Source: Candidatus Mycolicibacterium alkanivorans (GTDB lineage: Bacteria > Actinomycetota > Actinomycetes > Mycobacteriales > Mycobacteriaceae). From it: a stretch of DNA of 64,000 nt. The stretch lies in contig NZ_JAIVFL010000001.1 of assembly GCF_022760805.1 (NCBI RefSeq), positions 2,604,001-2,668,000 of the forward strand. Reading direction: 5' to 3'. Every line of letters begins with the position of its first letter. Positions within the stretch are counted from its first letter, which is position 1. The position numbers were made by a program, and so were the translations under genes. Positions 45,814-54,402 of the stretch are shown here, in pieces. A model generated the notes under the pieces. That model saw only the letters and a list, made by a program, of their open reading frames with translations, had not been told where the DNA came from and did not search any database.

Positions 45814-47295
45814 ATGAGCGACCGTTCCAGTTATCCGTCTCAAGGCAGCGAATATTCGCGCCAGTCGAATCAATTTGCCGACCAACAGCTCTCGACTTAC
45901 TGGAGCCCGGGCGGGTATCACCCGCCTCACGGATCGGCACCCACCGGCCGGGCGTATCAGCAGCCCTACGGCCAGCGTCCCGACATGGGGGAGCAGTTCG
46001 CGGCTGCGCCCACCGGCCGCGAACTACGGCAAAGAAAGACACCGCGGGCGGGCATCCTGGTCGCCGGCACGGCCGCCGTTGCCATGGCGGCCGGCGCCGC
46101 CACAGCTTGGGCTGTGGTCAACCATTCGGGCCCCCCGAGTGCTTCGGCACCCGCGCCGGTAGTCGCGGGCAAGTCGTCACCCACGCAACGCCAGCAGACG
46201 GCCGTCACCACGCCCGGATCCGTCGAGCAGGTGTCGGCCAAGGTGTTGCCCAGCGTGGTGAAACTGCAGATCGACAGCGGGCGGCAGCGCGAGGAGGGTT
46301 CCGGCATCGTGCTCAGCGCCGATGGGCTGATCCTGACGAACAACCACGTGGTGGCTGCGGTGGCCCAGAGCGCGGGCAACCCGGGGCAACTGGCTACCGA
46401 CGGGGCACCAGACCGGCAGATTCCCGGCCTGCCGCGCGGGCAGCTGCCGGGTGCTCCCCAAGACGGTTCCAACGCTCAGGATCCGGCCGACGGGCCCACC
46501 GGCGGGCCCTCAGCCCGCGGCAGTGACGGCCCGCAGGCGACCGTGACGCTGTCGGACGGTCGCACAGCCCCGTTCAAGGTTGTCGGCACTGACCCGGCCG
46601 ACGACATCGCGGTGGTCCGTGTGCAGAATCTCTCCGGGCTGACCCCGATCACCATCGGTTCCTCGAAGGACCTCAAGGTCGGGCAGAACGTCGTGGCAAT
46701 CGGCTCGCCGCTGGGCCTGCAGGGCACGGTGACCACCGGCATCATCAGTGCACTCAACCGTCCGGTGGCCACCGGCGACGAGCAGACCGGCCAGCACTCG
46801 GTGATGAGCGCCATCCAGACCGACGCGGCAATCAATCCCGGCAACTCCGGTGGCGCTCTGGTGGACATGAACGGCGACCTGATCGGTGTCAACTCCGCCA
46901 TCGCATCGATGGGCGGCCAGGATTCACCAGGGGCGCAGCCCGGATCGATCGGTCTGGGCTTCGCCATTCCGGTGGATCAGGCCAAGCGCATCGCCGATGA
47001 ACTGATCTCCACCGGTACCGTCCAGCGGGCTTCACTGGGTGTGAAACTGAGTTCCGATGACAGCGGGCACGGCGCCACCGTGGTCGGAGTCGTTCAGGGC
47101 AGTCCGGCGGCGGCGGCCGGCCTGCCGAAGGGCGCGATGATCACCAAGGTCGACGACCTGGTCATCGATGGCCCGGAAGCCCTTGTCGCGGCGATCAATT
47201 CCAAGGCGCCAGGCGACGCCGTCGCACTGGCCTACCAGGACCCGGCAGGGTCGTCGCACACGGTGCAGGTCACCCTCGGACAGGTGCAGGCATAG
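45814..47295 (+). CDS. pepD: HtrA/DegP-type serine protease PepD
   Basis: A 493-residue membrane-anchored HtrA protease, close to M. tuberculosis PepD (Rv0983). A cytoplasmic Pro/Gln/Tyr-rich N-terminus (residues 1-70), one transmembrane helix (GILVAGTAAVAMAAGAATAW), then a trypsin-like domain with His in LTNNHVVAAV, Asp in DPADDIAVVRV and Ser in NPGNSGGALV, and a PDZ domain (GVVQGSPAAAAGLPKGAMIT) at the end. It degrades or refolds damaged exported proteins under envelope stress. In M. tuberculosis it sits next to mprAB; here it does not. Start ATG 45814 matches the known N-terminus; 45799 is possible. Confidence 0.92.
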   Translation: MSDRSSYPSQGSEYSRQSNQFADQQLSTYWSPGGYHPPHGSAPTGRAYQQPYGQRPDMGEQFAAAPTGRELRQRKTPRAGILVAGTAAVAMAAGAATAWAVVNHSGPPSASAPAPVVAGKSSPTQRQQTAVTTPGSVEQVSAKVLPSVVKLQIDSGRQREEGSGIVLSADGLILTNNHVVAAVAQSAGNPGQLATDGAPDRQIPGLPRGQLPGAPQDGSNAQDPADGPTGGPSARGSDGPQATVTLSDGRTAPFKVVGTDPADDIAVVRVQNLSGLTPITIGSSKDLKVGQNVVAIGSPLGLQGTVTTGIISALNRPVATGDEQTGQHSVMSAIQTDAAINPGNSGGALVDMNGDLIGVNSAIASMGGQDSPGAQPGSIGLGFAIPVDQAKRIADELISTGTVQRASLGVKLSSDDSGHGATVVGVVQGSPAAAAGLPKGAMITKVDDLVIDGPEALVAAINSKAPGDAVALAYQDPAGSSHTVQVTLGQVQA

Positions 47296-47323
47296 CACGA
47301 GGCTTGTCGGTGGACGTCGGTGT

Positions 47324-47360
47324 ACGAGAGCCAGGATCCCAGTCGGGTCCTGGCTCTCGT
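47324..47360 (+). terminator. Strong hairpin after pepD
   Basis: Perfect 13-base arms (acgagagccagga / tcctggctctcgt) around an 11-base loop lie 29 bases after the pepD stop. No T-tract, but the stem is long and GC-rich, as in mycobacterial terminators. Confidence 0.75.
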
Positions 47361-47456
47361 GATGGTCGGGCTCGTCGTGCTGACTCGCTCGCTGAATGCT
47401 CGGCACCGCGGTGTTTGCTGCCGGCCCAAACCGGCCGGGATGGAACGCGACGTCCC

Positions 47457-47550
47457 GATCCCGAGGTACCCGAACGGGTCCGGCGGCGGACGTTCACCGA
47501 GAAACGGCGACTGGAGCAGATCCTGCTTGTGGCTTCACAGTCCGTGTGAG
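47457..47550 (+). pseudogene. Possible transposase N-terminal scrap (IS3-like OrfA)
   Basis: The forward frame reads PEVPERVRRRTFTEKRRLEQ and ends soon after. The block PEVPERxxRRxFTxxxKL opens many actinobacterial IS-encoded HTH transposases. Only some 30 codons remain. A second scrap possibly of the same kind is at 48633-48734. Low certainty. Confidence 0.35.
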
Positions 47551-48340
47551 CCGAGCCAGGTGTGGACTCGATCCGCGACGGCGCGCCAACCGTCCTCGAG
47601 CATCATGTCGTGGCCCACGCTGGCGAAGAATTCCGCTTCGGTGTGGTAGGCAGCTGCGGTGGCCCGCACATACGCGTGGCTATAGGTGCCGTCTTCTTCG
47701 GCGCCAACGACCAGCAGAGGAGTTGTCACATCCTTGGACCTGACCAGGTTCAAAAGCGTCATGTCCAAAGCGATCGCACGTGGACTCTCGTCCTGAATCC
47801 GAGCAGTGGTGCGCGCGACGATCGACTCCGGTGTGTGTGCGCAGAAAAAGCTCTCGCGTACCAAATCAGGAGTGCAGAAGAGAATCGACGTCTTGCCCAA
47901 GATCAGGGATCTAACTGAACGCCACGGATGGCGCCTGATCAATCGCAACTGGGCGCCGAGGTGTCCGTGCGGCGGTGTGGATGTAATCAATACACCGGCG
48001 GGGGCACTGTGGGTTTGAAGATACTTCTGCACGATGAACCCGCCCATCGAGTGCCCTATCAGCACCGGCGCTGCAGTCAGGTTGTTTGCAACCGAGCACA
48101 CGTCCTCGACATAGTCGGCGATCGAACAGGTCAGCAAGCGTTTCGAAGTCGGGCTACTACCGTGACCACGAAGGCTCGGGGCCAGAACGCGATAGCCCCT
48201 GTCGGCGAAGAAATCTAGGAAATGTTCGTCCCAGCACCACGCGGCATGTGAGCCGCCGTGAACGAATAGCAGCGGAGCTGGGTGGGCCTCACTGCAACGC
48301 CCCTTGTCGATTACCTCGAGAACGGGGTTAATTCGGTCAT
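47535..48340 (-). pseudogene. Alpha/beta hydrolase with a frameshift near the start
   Basis: The reverse frame from about 48330 to 47535 encodes an intact hydrolase fold: HPAPLLFVHGGSHAAWCWDE (oxyanion), LRGHGSS, the elbow GHSMGGFIV and the His in VGHDMML. No ATG, GTG or TTG start exists in this frame upstream until a stop. One base out of frame, ATG at 48340 has GAGG five bases upstream and would start the gene (MTELTP), so a one-base slip at the GGGG run (48324-48327) best explains it. An internal TTG start at 48137 would cut off the oxyanion strand. Likely dead, or a sequencing error. Confidence 0.7.
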
Positions 48341-48767
48341 TGGCGCCTCGTTCGACTGCTATCGGGTCACCCCTTGACTGGAAGTAGTCGCAACGACGCT
48401 GAGAGTAACCCGCCGCCGAGTGCTAGGAAGCGCGGCGGTTCGTGCGGCAACCGGAACGCGGAATCCATCCGATGAACATGGCCCGACTCAAGAATCGCCG
48501 AGGCCATCGCGGAGGGATACGACATCGCTATTCGCAAGTCTACGGCGGCCGCTGGTGGGTAGGCTTCCAATGGGAAGTGGTCGGCGATGCGTAGGACCGT
48601 TGTGCGGCCGGGGTGGACCGCCCGGCGCCTTGTCGACCAACTGGGCGCTGGCCGCTTCCAAACCGGGTACGGCGGCCCGGCAGCGCGACTACGAGTTGGA
48701 GGCCGCCGACTCCGAGAATGCGCGGCTGTGGCGGTGCGCGTGTTGTACGTGGCGGTGATGTTGTTGG
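48341..48767. other. Gap with a possible second transposase scrap
   Basis: About 430 bases without a solid gene. A forward frame at 48633-48734 (ALSTNWALAASKPGTAARQR, DYELEAADSENARLWR) has the coiled style of OrfA transposase tails. It does not continue on either side. Confidence 0.3.
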
Positions 48768-49622
48768 TTACCCGTTGCGGTAGTCAGCACCGTCCAACCA
48801 TGCGCGGCGTGTGGGCTCGATGACCACGTCGTTGGCATGGTTCATGACGTTCTCGGCCCACAGTCCGATGCCGGCCACTCCCAGTTGCGGCCACCAGTTC
48901 GCGGCCACGTTCGACACCTGGCGGACGGGGATTCCGCTGGCTACCGCCGCGAAGTGCAGCCAGACATCATCCGCATGCGGACACACCGTGACAAAGACGT
49001 CACCACGACGCCGCAGCACCGACAATAGTTCCGGCGGATAAGCGACACCAGAGACTCCGGTTGCGAACACTCGATCGGAGGGTTCGCTGGTCGTGCACAT
49101 AGGCCACTTCGAGTAGGGTTCGTCGGAGCGAATCCGCGCACGGTAGGCGGTGACCTCGCCGTCGCGATGCGCGGCCACCAGCCGTGACAGCCAATTCCGC
49201 GGGTAATAGACGTCGTCATCGGCAGTGACCAGCGTGCGCGTCGGTTCCCTCGCCATGACGTAGGGAAAGTATTTGTTGTGCGGGCCGAAGTCCCCGCAGT
49301 GGTTGATTTCCAGGCCACGCCGCACCAGGCGCCGCAACGTACGGGGCGGTCTCTTGACCGCAGTTTCGTCGGCCAGCCAGAGGATCACGCGCCGAGGCCG
49401 TTCGACGCCGCGCCCGATTGTTTCGATCGTTTTCCACACCGTGCGAACCCGCACTCCGTGACTTGCCAGCGAAACATCTACGTTGCAGGTGCCAACGACG
49501 GGTTGCCGGGAACGAAGGTTGATGACGCGAAGCCACCAACCGTATCCCGTGAGCTGGAACGGCAGGAGGATCCATCTGAGCGGTCCGCCCGGAAAAACAC
49601 CGTCGTTCGTCACGTTCGGCAT
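48768..49622 (-). CDS. Glycosyltransferase-like protein
   Basis: A 284-residue cytoplasmic protein. The core has a GT-A-style block LVTADDDVYYPRNWLSRLVA, where DDD looks like the metal- and sugar-nucleotide-binding motif, preceded by RRGLEINHCGDFGPHNKYFP. The later ADDVWLHFAAVASGIPV fits the acceptor side of bacterial capsule-type transferases. The sugar and acceptor are unknown. I start at ATG 49622 with GGGAGG ten bases upstream. It is divergent from the flavin oxidoreductase gene, with 194 bases between. Confidence 0.7.
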   Translation of the reverse strand: MPNVTNDGVFPGGPLRWILLPFQLTGYGWWLRVINLRSRQPVVGTCNVDVSLASHGVRVRTVWKTIETIGRGVERPRRVILWLADETAVKRPPRTLRRLVRRGLEINHCGDFGPHNKYFPYVMAREPTRTLVTADDDVYYPRNWLSRLVAAHRDGEVTAYRARIRSDEPYSKWPMCTTSEPSDRVFATGVSGVAYPPELLSVLRRRGDVFVTVCPHADDVWLHFAAVASGIPVRQVSNVAANWWPQLGVAGIGLWAENVMNHANDVVIEPTRRAWLDGADYRNG

Positions 49623-49816
49623 CCCATGCCAACCTCCCGCGCTTACTGTGTCAGAACTGTCGACCCAGTGGAGTAGTAGCCTGGTTGACAATCACCGAGA
49701 GCCGACAAAGCTGCGGGAATGCGTCCAGAAATCGAGTAGCCGATTACTCTGGTCGGCCGGATTGGTCTGCGAGACACTGAACTGCCAGGACCCAGCTGCG
49801 GGGAAGGGTGGCAGCC

Positions 49817-51274
49817 ATGGACACGCCCCGAATCGATCAGTGCGAAATCTGCATTGTCGGCGCGGGAATCGCCGGCCTGAACGCCCTTTTCGCAGCAAGT
49901 CAGTACCTTGGCCGCAACGACCGGGTGGTGCTCGTCGACCGCCGTACGCGCGTCGGTGGGATGTGGACCGACACCTACGACTACGTCCGGTTGCACCAGC
50001 CACACCAACTGTTCACCGCCGGGAACATCAAGTGGACGCTCGATAAGGAGCGCAGCTACCTGGCGACCAAGCCGGAGATTCTCGACCACCTGCAGCACTG
50101 CCTGGACGTCCTTTCCCGTCGGATGGACGTTGACGAGCGTTTTGGCTGGGACTACGTATCGCACGAGGAGACCGGCAGCCTGGTCCGGGTCACGTTGCGG
50201 GCTCCCGATGGGCTGACCCGGGTGGTGACCGCCAAGCGGCTGATCAAGGCCTTCGGATTTCAGGTTGTGCCGAATCCGCCGCTGAACTTCTCCAGCGCCC
50301 GGGTGAAATCGGCGACCCCGAACGACATGCCCCGGATCATCGACTCCGACGCCCCGGTGTGGATCATCGGCGGTGGCAAGACCGGTCTCGACACCGCCCA
50401 CACGCTCATCACGCAATGCCCCGGACGCGAAGTGAACATGCTGGTCGGCAGCGGATCCATGGCCCTGCGGCGCGATGTCCTGTTCGCCACCGGGGCGCGC
50501 CGCTGGCTCGGCGGTCTGCCGTTCGCCGCCCTGAGCACCGAGTTCGCGAAGCGATACGACGGGACCAACGAAGAGGAGGTCCGGCGCTGGTTCTACTCCG
50601 TTCTCGGGACCGGTCCAACGGGCGACAAAGGCGAGTTCGCCCATGGCTTCGGAGGTTGTACGTCCGACGCGGAGATGGCGGTCATCACCAACGGCCTGTG
50701 CCGAGCCGAAAACGAACACCTCGCCGATGTAGTCGACCGCGATGGTGCCGCCGAATTCGTGTTTCGCAGCGGCCACACCGAGCGCCTCGCTGACGGCACC
50801 TGGATCGTCAACTGCACGGGTCTATTACTCCGCAGCTCGCATCCGTTCGAGCCGTTCGTCTCGCCCTCGGGCCGGACGCTGTCGATACAGCTCCGATCGG
50901 CGGTCATCCCGCTCACGCTACAAGCGGGCTATTTCCTGACCCACCTGATGTTTACCGGCGGGCTCAACACCCTCCCTTTATACGCGGCGGATATCGAAGA
51001 GTTGTGCGCCAAGACCGGAAAGTCGCCGACGCCGGTCGTATTCCCGCTGACCGGGTACAACTTGAGCCTCGCCTTCGACCACCTTCCCAAGAAGGTGTTC
51101 GTCGAGTTTGGATCCGACCTGATGCTCTGGTATCCGCTGCCGCGGCGGCTGGCCGCCCTCATGAAATTCCGGCTCAACCACCGCCGTGGGCGCGACCGCA
51201 ACCGCAAGACCCTCGACACGATCCGCGAACGATACGGCGTACGGTGCGGGCCGCTCGACCATCTCTCCGGTTAG
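49817..51274 (+). CDS. FAD-dependent oxidoreductase
   Basis: A 485-residue flavoprotein with two dinucleotide folds: CIVGAGIAGLNALFAASQYL for FAD near the start and WIIGGGKTGLDTAHTLI for NAD(P)H in the middle, plus RTRVGGMWTDTYDYVRLHQP, which resembles flavin monooxygenases. It should oxidise an unknown small substrate in the cytoplasm. GGGAAGGG lies eight bases before the ATG at 49817; GTG 49808 is also possible. The C-terminal tail is basic (RRGRDRNRKT). Confidence 0.8.
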   Translation: MDTPRIDQCEICIVGAGIAGLNALFAASQYLGRNDRVVLVDRRTRVGGMWTDTYDYVRLHQPHQLFTAGNIKWTLDKERSYLATKPEILDHLQHCLDVLSRRMDVDERFGWDYVSHEETGSLVRVTLRAPDGLTRVVTAKRLIKAFGFQVVPNPPLNFSSARVKSATPNDMPRIIDSDAPVWIIGGGKTGLDTAHTLITQCPGREVNMLVGSGSMALRRDVLFATGARRWLGGLPFAALSTEFAKRYDGTNEEEVRRWFYSVLGTGPTGDKGEFAHGFGGCTSDAEMAVITNGLCRAENEHLADVVDRDGAAEFVFRSGHTERLADGTWIVNCTGLLLRSSHPFEPFVSPSGRTLSIQLRSAVIPLTLQAGYFLTHLMFTGGLNTLPLYAADIEELCAKTGKSPTPVVFPLTGYNLSLAFDHLPKKVFVEFGSDLMLWYPLPRRLAALMKFRLNHRRGRDRNRKTLDTIRERYGVRCGPLDHLSG

Positions 51275-51515
51275 ATATGCGGCGCGGGATGTGGTTGTGG
51301 GTGTGGCCGGATAGAGTACTGGTAACCCGCCGTATTCGATTTGGCCGTATTCCTTCAGCCCGCCGGCGGTGACTTCGGCTGGCGCGGACGGGGCGGCGCC
51401 CGACAACCGGGCGGCAGTATCTGATTCCGACGGACCGACACGGAGGGAACGGGGCGCAGAGCGATCGTTTGCTGGCGCGGCCCGCGCGGGCAGCGAGCCC
51501 GCGCCAAACGTGGTC

Positions 51516-51680
51516 ATGGTTGAGTGTACGCCTATCGGGCACACAGTAGGTAGGTGGTCTGAACGTTTCACGGTGCGGCTGACGCCTGAGCGGGACGCAT
51601 TGATTCGTCGTGCCGCCGAGGTCGAACGGACCGACCTGACAACGTTCCGCGTTGACTCCTCTGCTCAAGTGACTTTGGTC
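51516..51680 (+). pseudogene. Truncated DUF1778 (TacA-type) antitoxin
   Basis: Codons after ATG 51516 include FTVRLTPERDALIRRAAEVE and RTDLTTFRVDSSAQVTLV, the ribbon-helix-helix of DUF1778 antitoxins. Similarity stops after about 40 residues and no GNAT toxin follows; instead the frame runs on into vapB. A remnant of a lost TacAT pair. Confidence 0.6.
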
Positions 51681-51776
51681 GGTCTGCACATATTCGATTC
51701 CTGCATATTCGCCCGCACGAGGAAGCGCAGGTTGCGGCCCTCGCGCCACCGTCTCACCGGTGATACACTCGCGATT

Positions 51777-52013
51777 GTGGACACAGTCACGGTGCGCGAA
51801 CTCCGGAACCGCGGAGGAGAAGTCCTGCGCCGTGTCGAGCACGGTGAGCGCATCGTCATCACCCGGGACGGCACGCCGGTTGCAGAGCTTCGCCCTCTAC
51901 CTCGTTCCAGCGCCGGACCAGCGGAACTGATTGGTCGCCGTAAGAATCTTCCACAGGTGGACCCGGGTGCCCTTCGACGCGACATCGACAACCTGATCGA
52001 CCCGTCGCTGTGA
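51777..52013 (+). CDS. vapB: VapB/Phd-type antitoxin
   Basis: A 78-residue antitoxin starting at GTG 51777: the Phd/YefM-like N-terminus TVTVRELRNRGGEVLRRVEH, GERIVITRDGTPVAELRPL, then a flexible toxin-binding tail. A TACACT -10-like box lies about 7 bases before the GTG, so the message may be leaderless. It overlaps vapC by four bases (GTGA). Confidence 0.85.
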   Translation: MDTVTVRELRNRGGEVLRRVEHGERIVITRDGTPVAELRPLPRSSAGPAELIGRRKNLPQVDPGALRRDIDNLIDPSL

Positions 52014-52432
52014 CGGAAGCTCAGAACCGGGGGATGCTGGATACCTCCACAGTGATCCTCCTAGGCCAGCTATCCGACCCATCCGAGCTCCCCGACGAAT
52101 CGGTGATTAGCGCGATAACGCTGGCCGAGCTGTCCGTAGGTCCGCACGTCGCGCGCGACGATGCCGAGCGCGGTGCCCGTCAACAACACCTCCAGCAGGC
52201 AGAGGCGGACTTTGACGTACTTCCATTTGATGGAGGCTGCGCCCGAGCATTTGGCAGCGTAGCGGCGGCGCTGCGCGCGTCGGGGCGCAAGCCGGCTGCG
52301 CGAGCATACGACGCACTCATCGCAGCCAGCGCAATCGCACATGCGGTACCGCTATACACATGCAATCCCGCCGACTTCGTAGGAATCCCTCGACTGGAAC
52401 TCCGATCGGTCACCCACCCGCATCACCGATAG
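52010..52432 (+). CDS. vapC: VapC PIN-domain toxin
   Basis: A 140-residue PIN-domain ribonuclease with the acidic residues in MLDTSTVI, ITLAELSVGP and AYDALIAASAIA. VapC toxins cut specific RNAs; VapB keeps them off. The GTG start overlaps the vapB stop. It is the last gene before the suspected left end of the TniABQ element. Confidence 0.88.
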   Translation: MTEAQNRGMLDTSTVILLGQLSDPSELPDESVISAITLAELSVGPHVARDDAERGARQQHLQQAEADFDVLPFDGGCARAFGSVAAALRASGRKPAARAYDALIAASAIAHAVPLYTCNPADFVGIPRLELRSVTHPHHR

Positions 52433-52468
52433 GGAGCATGACTGCGGTTGTCCGGTCTCAACTTAGTC

Positions 52469-52492
52469 GGCGGTTACCTGCTGGGAACCGCC
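52469..52492. other. Hairpin near the suspected transposon left end
   Basis: Inverted repeat ggcggtt / aaccgcc with a 10-base loop, between vapC and the DUF4276 gene. It could be a terminator for either convergent unit or part of the transposon end. No T-tract. Confidence 0.4.
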
Positions 52493-52669
52493 AACAAAAC
52501 TGCATTCGCGAGGCGCATATCTGTATCAAAATAATTGGCGGTTTCGTGTCTCACCAGGACTCGTGAAGATCGCACCGATACGAACCGCGGCTGCGTGTGT
52601 AGGTTCCACCATCGCGAACATGCATCAAATGAAGTTGCAGATGCTGCCGACCTCGCTCGCGGATCCTTG

Positions 52670-53242
52670 TTATGGGAGGCCCTGAATGCTTCGGATTGCC
52701 CGGCTAAGACTGTCGCACCTCGCTGAGGCGCCGCTGACATCCCATCTCGTGGCTGCAAACTCGTTAAGTCTGTTGACATATAGCGGGCCGGTCTCTCCCG
52801 TCGATCGGACCATATCCTGCCGGATTGTCCGAGCCCTCGAATTTCCACACAGTCGCAGAACCTCTTGCTTCGCGTGAGGCAGGCTTTCGGGGTCAGCGGG
52901 GACCTGCCCAACCTTTACGCGGAAGAAGTCAGCGAAGCCGACCCGATCAGCAAGCAGCCACGCCTCGGTCATCGAATGCGCGATGCGCAGCAAGAATCTT
53001 GGGCTCCACGCCGTAATCTCGGCGGTGAGTTCTGCGCGGAGCCGAGCGGGACACTTTCCGTCGGAATCCCTGAAGACGATCCAACTGGACTGACGCGCAG
53101 CCTGGTTGTACTTGGCGATCTTTGGGTCAAGCCGCGTCTTACCTCCGGCGACAAAGACTTTCGCGACCGTCCGCCCTGTCGAAACCACAATCGCTTTGGC
53201 CGCTTCTCGGTCAGAATCACCTTCGACCACGAGATTGATCAA
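52670..53242 (-). CDS. DUF4276 TOPRIM-like protein, partner of the AAA ATPase
   Basis: A 190-residue DUF4276-type protein. The start INLVVEGDSDREAAKAIV has the TOPRIM Glu and VFRDSDGKCPARL supplies the DxD; HSMTEAWLLADRVGFADFF is a family hallmark. Such proteins are the nuclease half of two-gene OLD-like systems. It starts with TTG overlapping the ATPase stop by four bases (TTGA) after GAAGGGAAG, so it is translated together with it. It is the last gene of the operon. Confidence 0.82.
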   Translation of the reverse strand: MINLVVEGDSDREAAKAIVVSTGRTVAKVFVAGGKTRLDPKIAKYNQAARQSSWIVFRDSDGKCPARLRAELTAEITAWSPRFLLRIAHSMTEAWLLADRVGFADFFRVKVGQVPADPESLPHAKQEVLRLCGNSRARTIRQDMVRSTGETGPLYVNRLNEFAATRWDVSGASARCDSLSRAIRSIQGLP

Positions 53243-54402
53243 CGACGCTTCCCTTCGCCCACCACGATGAGGCCAGCAAGGTCTTGCGGGGAGACGAGCC
53301 CGTCAACGATCTGCGACGTCGGCAATTCCGCCGCAAGTTCATCGGCAACCTCATCGATATCGGAGAGCAACGTCACCGTTGAGCCATCATCGGTAACCTG
53401 CAAAACTAGAACCTCTCGAGGCGAGATACCTTCGTCATCAAGCAGTTCCGGGGCGTGGGTTGATAGCAGCACTTGCATGCTGCGATCTCGCTGAGCGGTG
53501 GCGAGCACCGTCGGCAGAGTCCGGACCACGGCAGCGTTGAGCGATAGTTCTGGCTCCTCAAGAAGTAATACGCCTCCGTTGGCCGGAGCGCTCACCAGCG
53601 TCCAAAGCAAGCCGATGAGCCTTAATGTTCCATCCGAGAAGTCGGCTTCACTCTGGCGAGCCGGCGCCTCCCTCCAGTTGCGGTACCCCGCCACCAGGTG
53701 TGGGCGGCCAGCCGGATCTACCTCCAAATTCAGTGATTCGAACCCTGGTACCGCAAAACGCAAGGCATTCTGCATCCGCTTCAACCAGGCATTCCGATTC
53801 CGGGGTGTGATGGAGTTGATCTGCGCAATGAAATCGCCTCCGTGGACATCGTCTGACACGCCGCCATACCGTGCGGGATCGCGGATCAGCTGCGGGACTA
53901 GGTGGAAGTAGCGGACTTTCGCGAAATACTCAGGGATCGGGCGGAAGTTCTGATTTGCCGATATCTGTTCGAGGTGAGTCTGCGTGAGTCTCTCGGGATC
54001 GGCCACGTCGGCCGCGTCCGGGCGTTCGAGAAGGGTTTCGCCGTTGTGTTCCACACGTTCGGCACTAACAAGCGGGCGGTTACGTCCCTTTGCTTCCCCA
54101 CGCACTGACAGGTGGTAACGCCACGTATCGTCACCGTCCTGCAGCTCGACGTCGACGATGAGCCTACCCTTTTTGTTGTTACGGGCGAACAGACTGCGGA
54201 CCTTCGATAATCCGCCGCGACTGTCTATCGCTGCGGCAAGCCCACCTCCGGGACCTGCAACATCGCCCAAAAAGCGAAACAGGTCGAGCAGGTTGGATTT
54301 ACCGGCCGCATTGGGGCCGACGATGAACAGTCGATCTTCAAGGGGAAATTCCAGGGATTTGAAGTTGCGCCAGTTGCTAGCGCTAATGTGCGTGACGCGC
54401 AT
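53239..54402 (-). CDS. OLD/RecF-like AAA ATPase
   Basis: A 387-residue ABC-type ATPase: MRVTHISASNWRNFKSLEFP, Walker A GPNAAGKSNLLD at about residue 30, an insert with GGDFIAQINSITPRNRNAWL, signature region FSDGTLRLIGLLW, Walker B GVLLLEEPELSLN and the H-loop LLSTHAPELLDD. It lacks the TOPRIM half that OLD nucleases carry on the same chain; the DUF4276 gene downstream supplies it. Its ATG lies inside the end of the 100-codon gene, so expression follows hsdR. Role in phage defence is inferred from the family and the neighbours. Confidence 0.87.
   Translation of the reverse strand: MRVTHISASNWRNFKSLEFPLEDRLFIVGPNAAGKSNLLDLFRFLGDVAGPGGGLAAAIDSRGGLSKVRSLFARNNKKGRLIVDVELQDGDDTWRYHLSVRGEAKGRNRPLVSAERVEHNGETLLERPDAADVADPERLTQTHLEQISANQNFRPIPEYFAKVRYFHLVPQLIRDPARYGGVSDDVHGGDFIAQINSITPRNRNAWLKRMQNALRFAVPGFESLNLEVDPAGRPHLVAGYRNWREAPARQSEADFSDGTLRLIGLLWTLVSAPANGGVLLLEEPELSLNAAVVRTLPTVLATAQRDRSMQVLLSTHAPELLDDEGISPREVLVLQVTDDGSTVTLLSDIDEVADELAAELPTSQIVDGLVSPQDLAGLIVVGEGKRR

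Noticed and set aside
47396-47743. Forward frame of 115 codons after pepD
   Set aside because: It overlaps the hydrolase remnant in antisense and lacks any domain except the short transposase-like block that is in another frame.
49643-50776. A 377-codon reverse frame over the flavin oxidoreductase
   Set aside because: Antisense shadow; the forward gene has two clear dinucleotide folds and a ribosome site.
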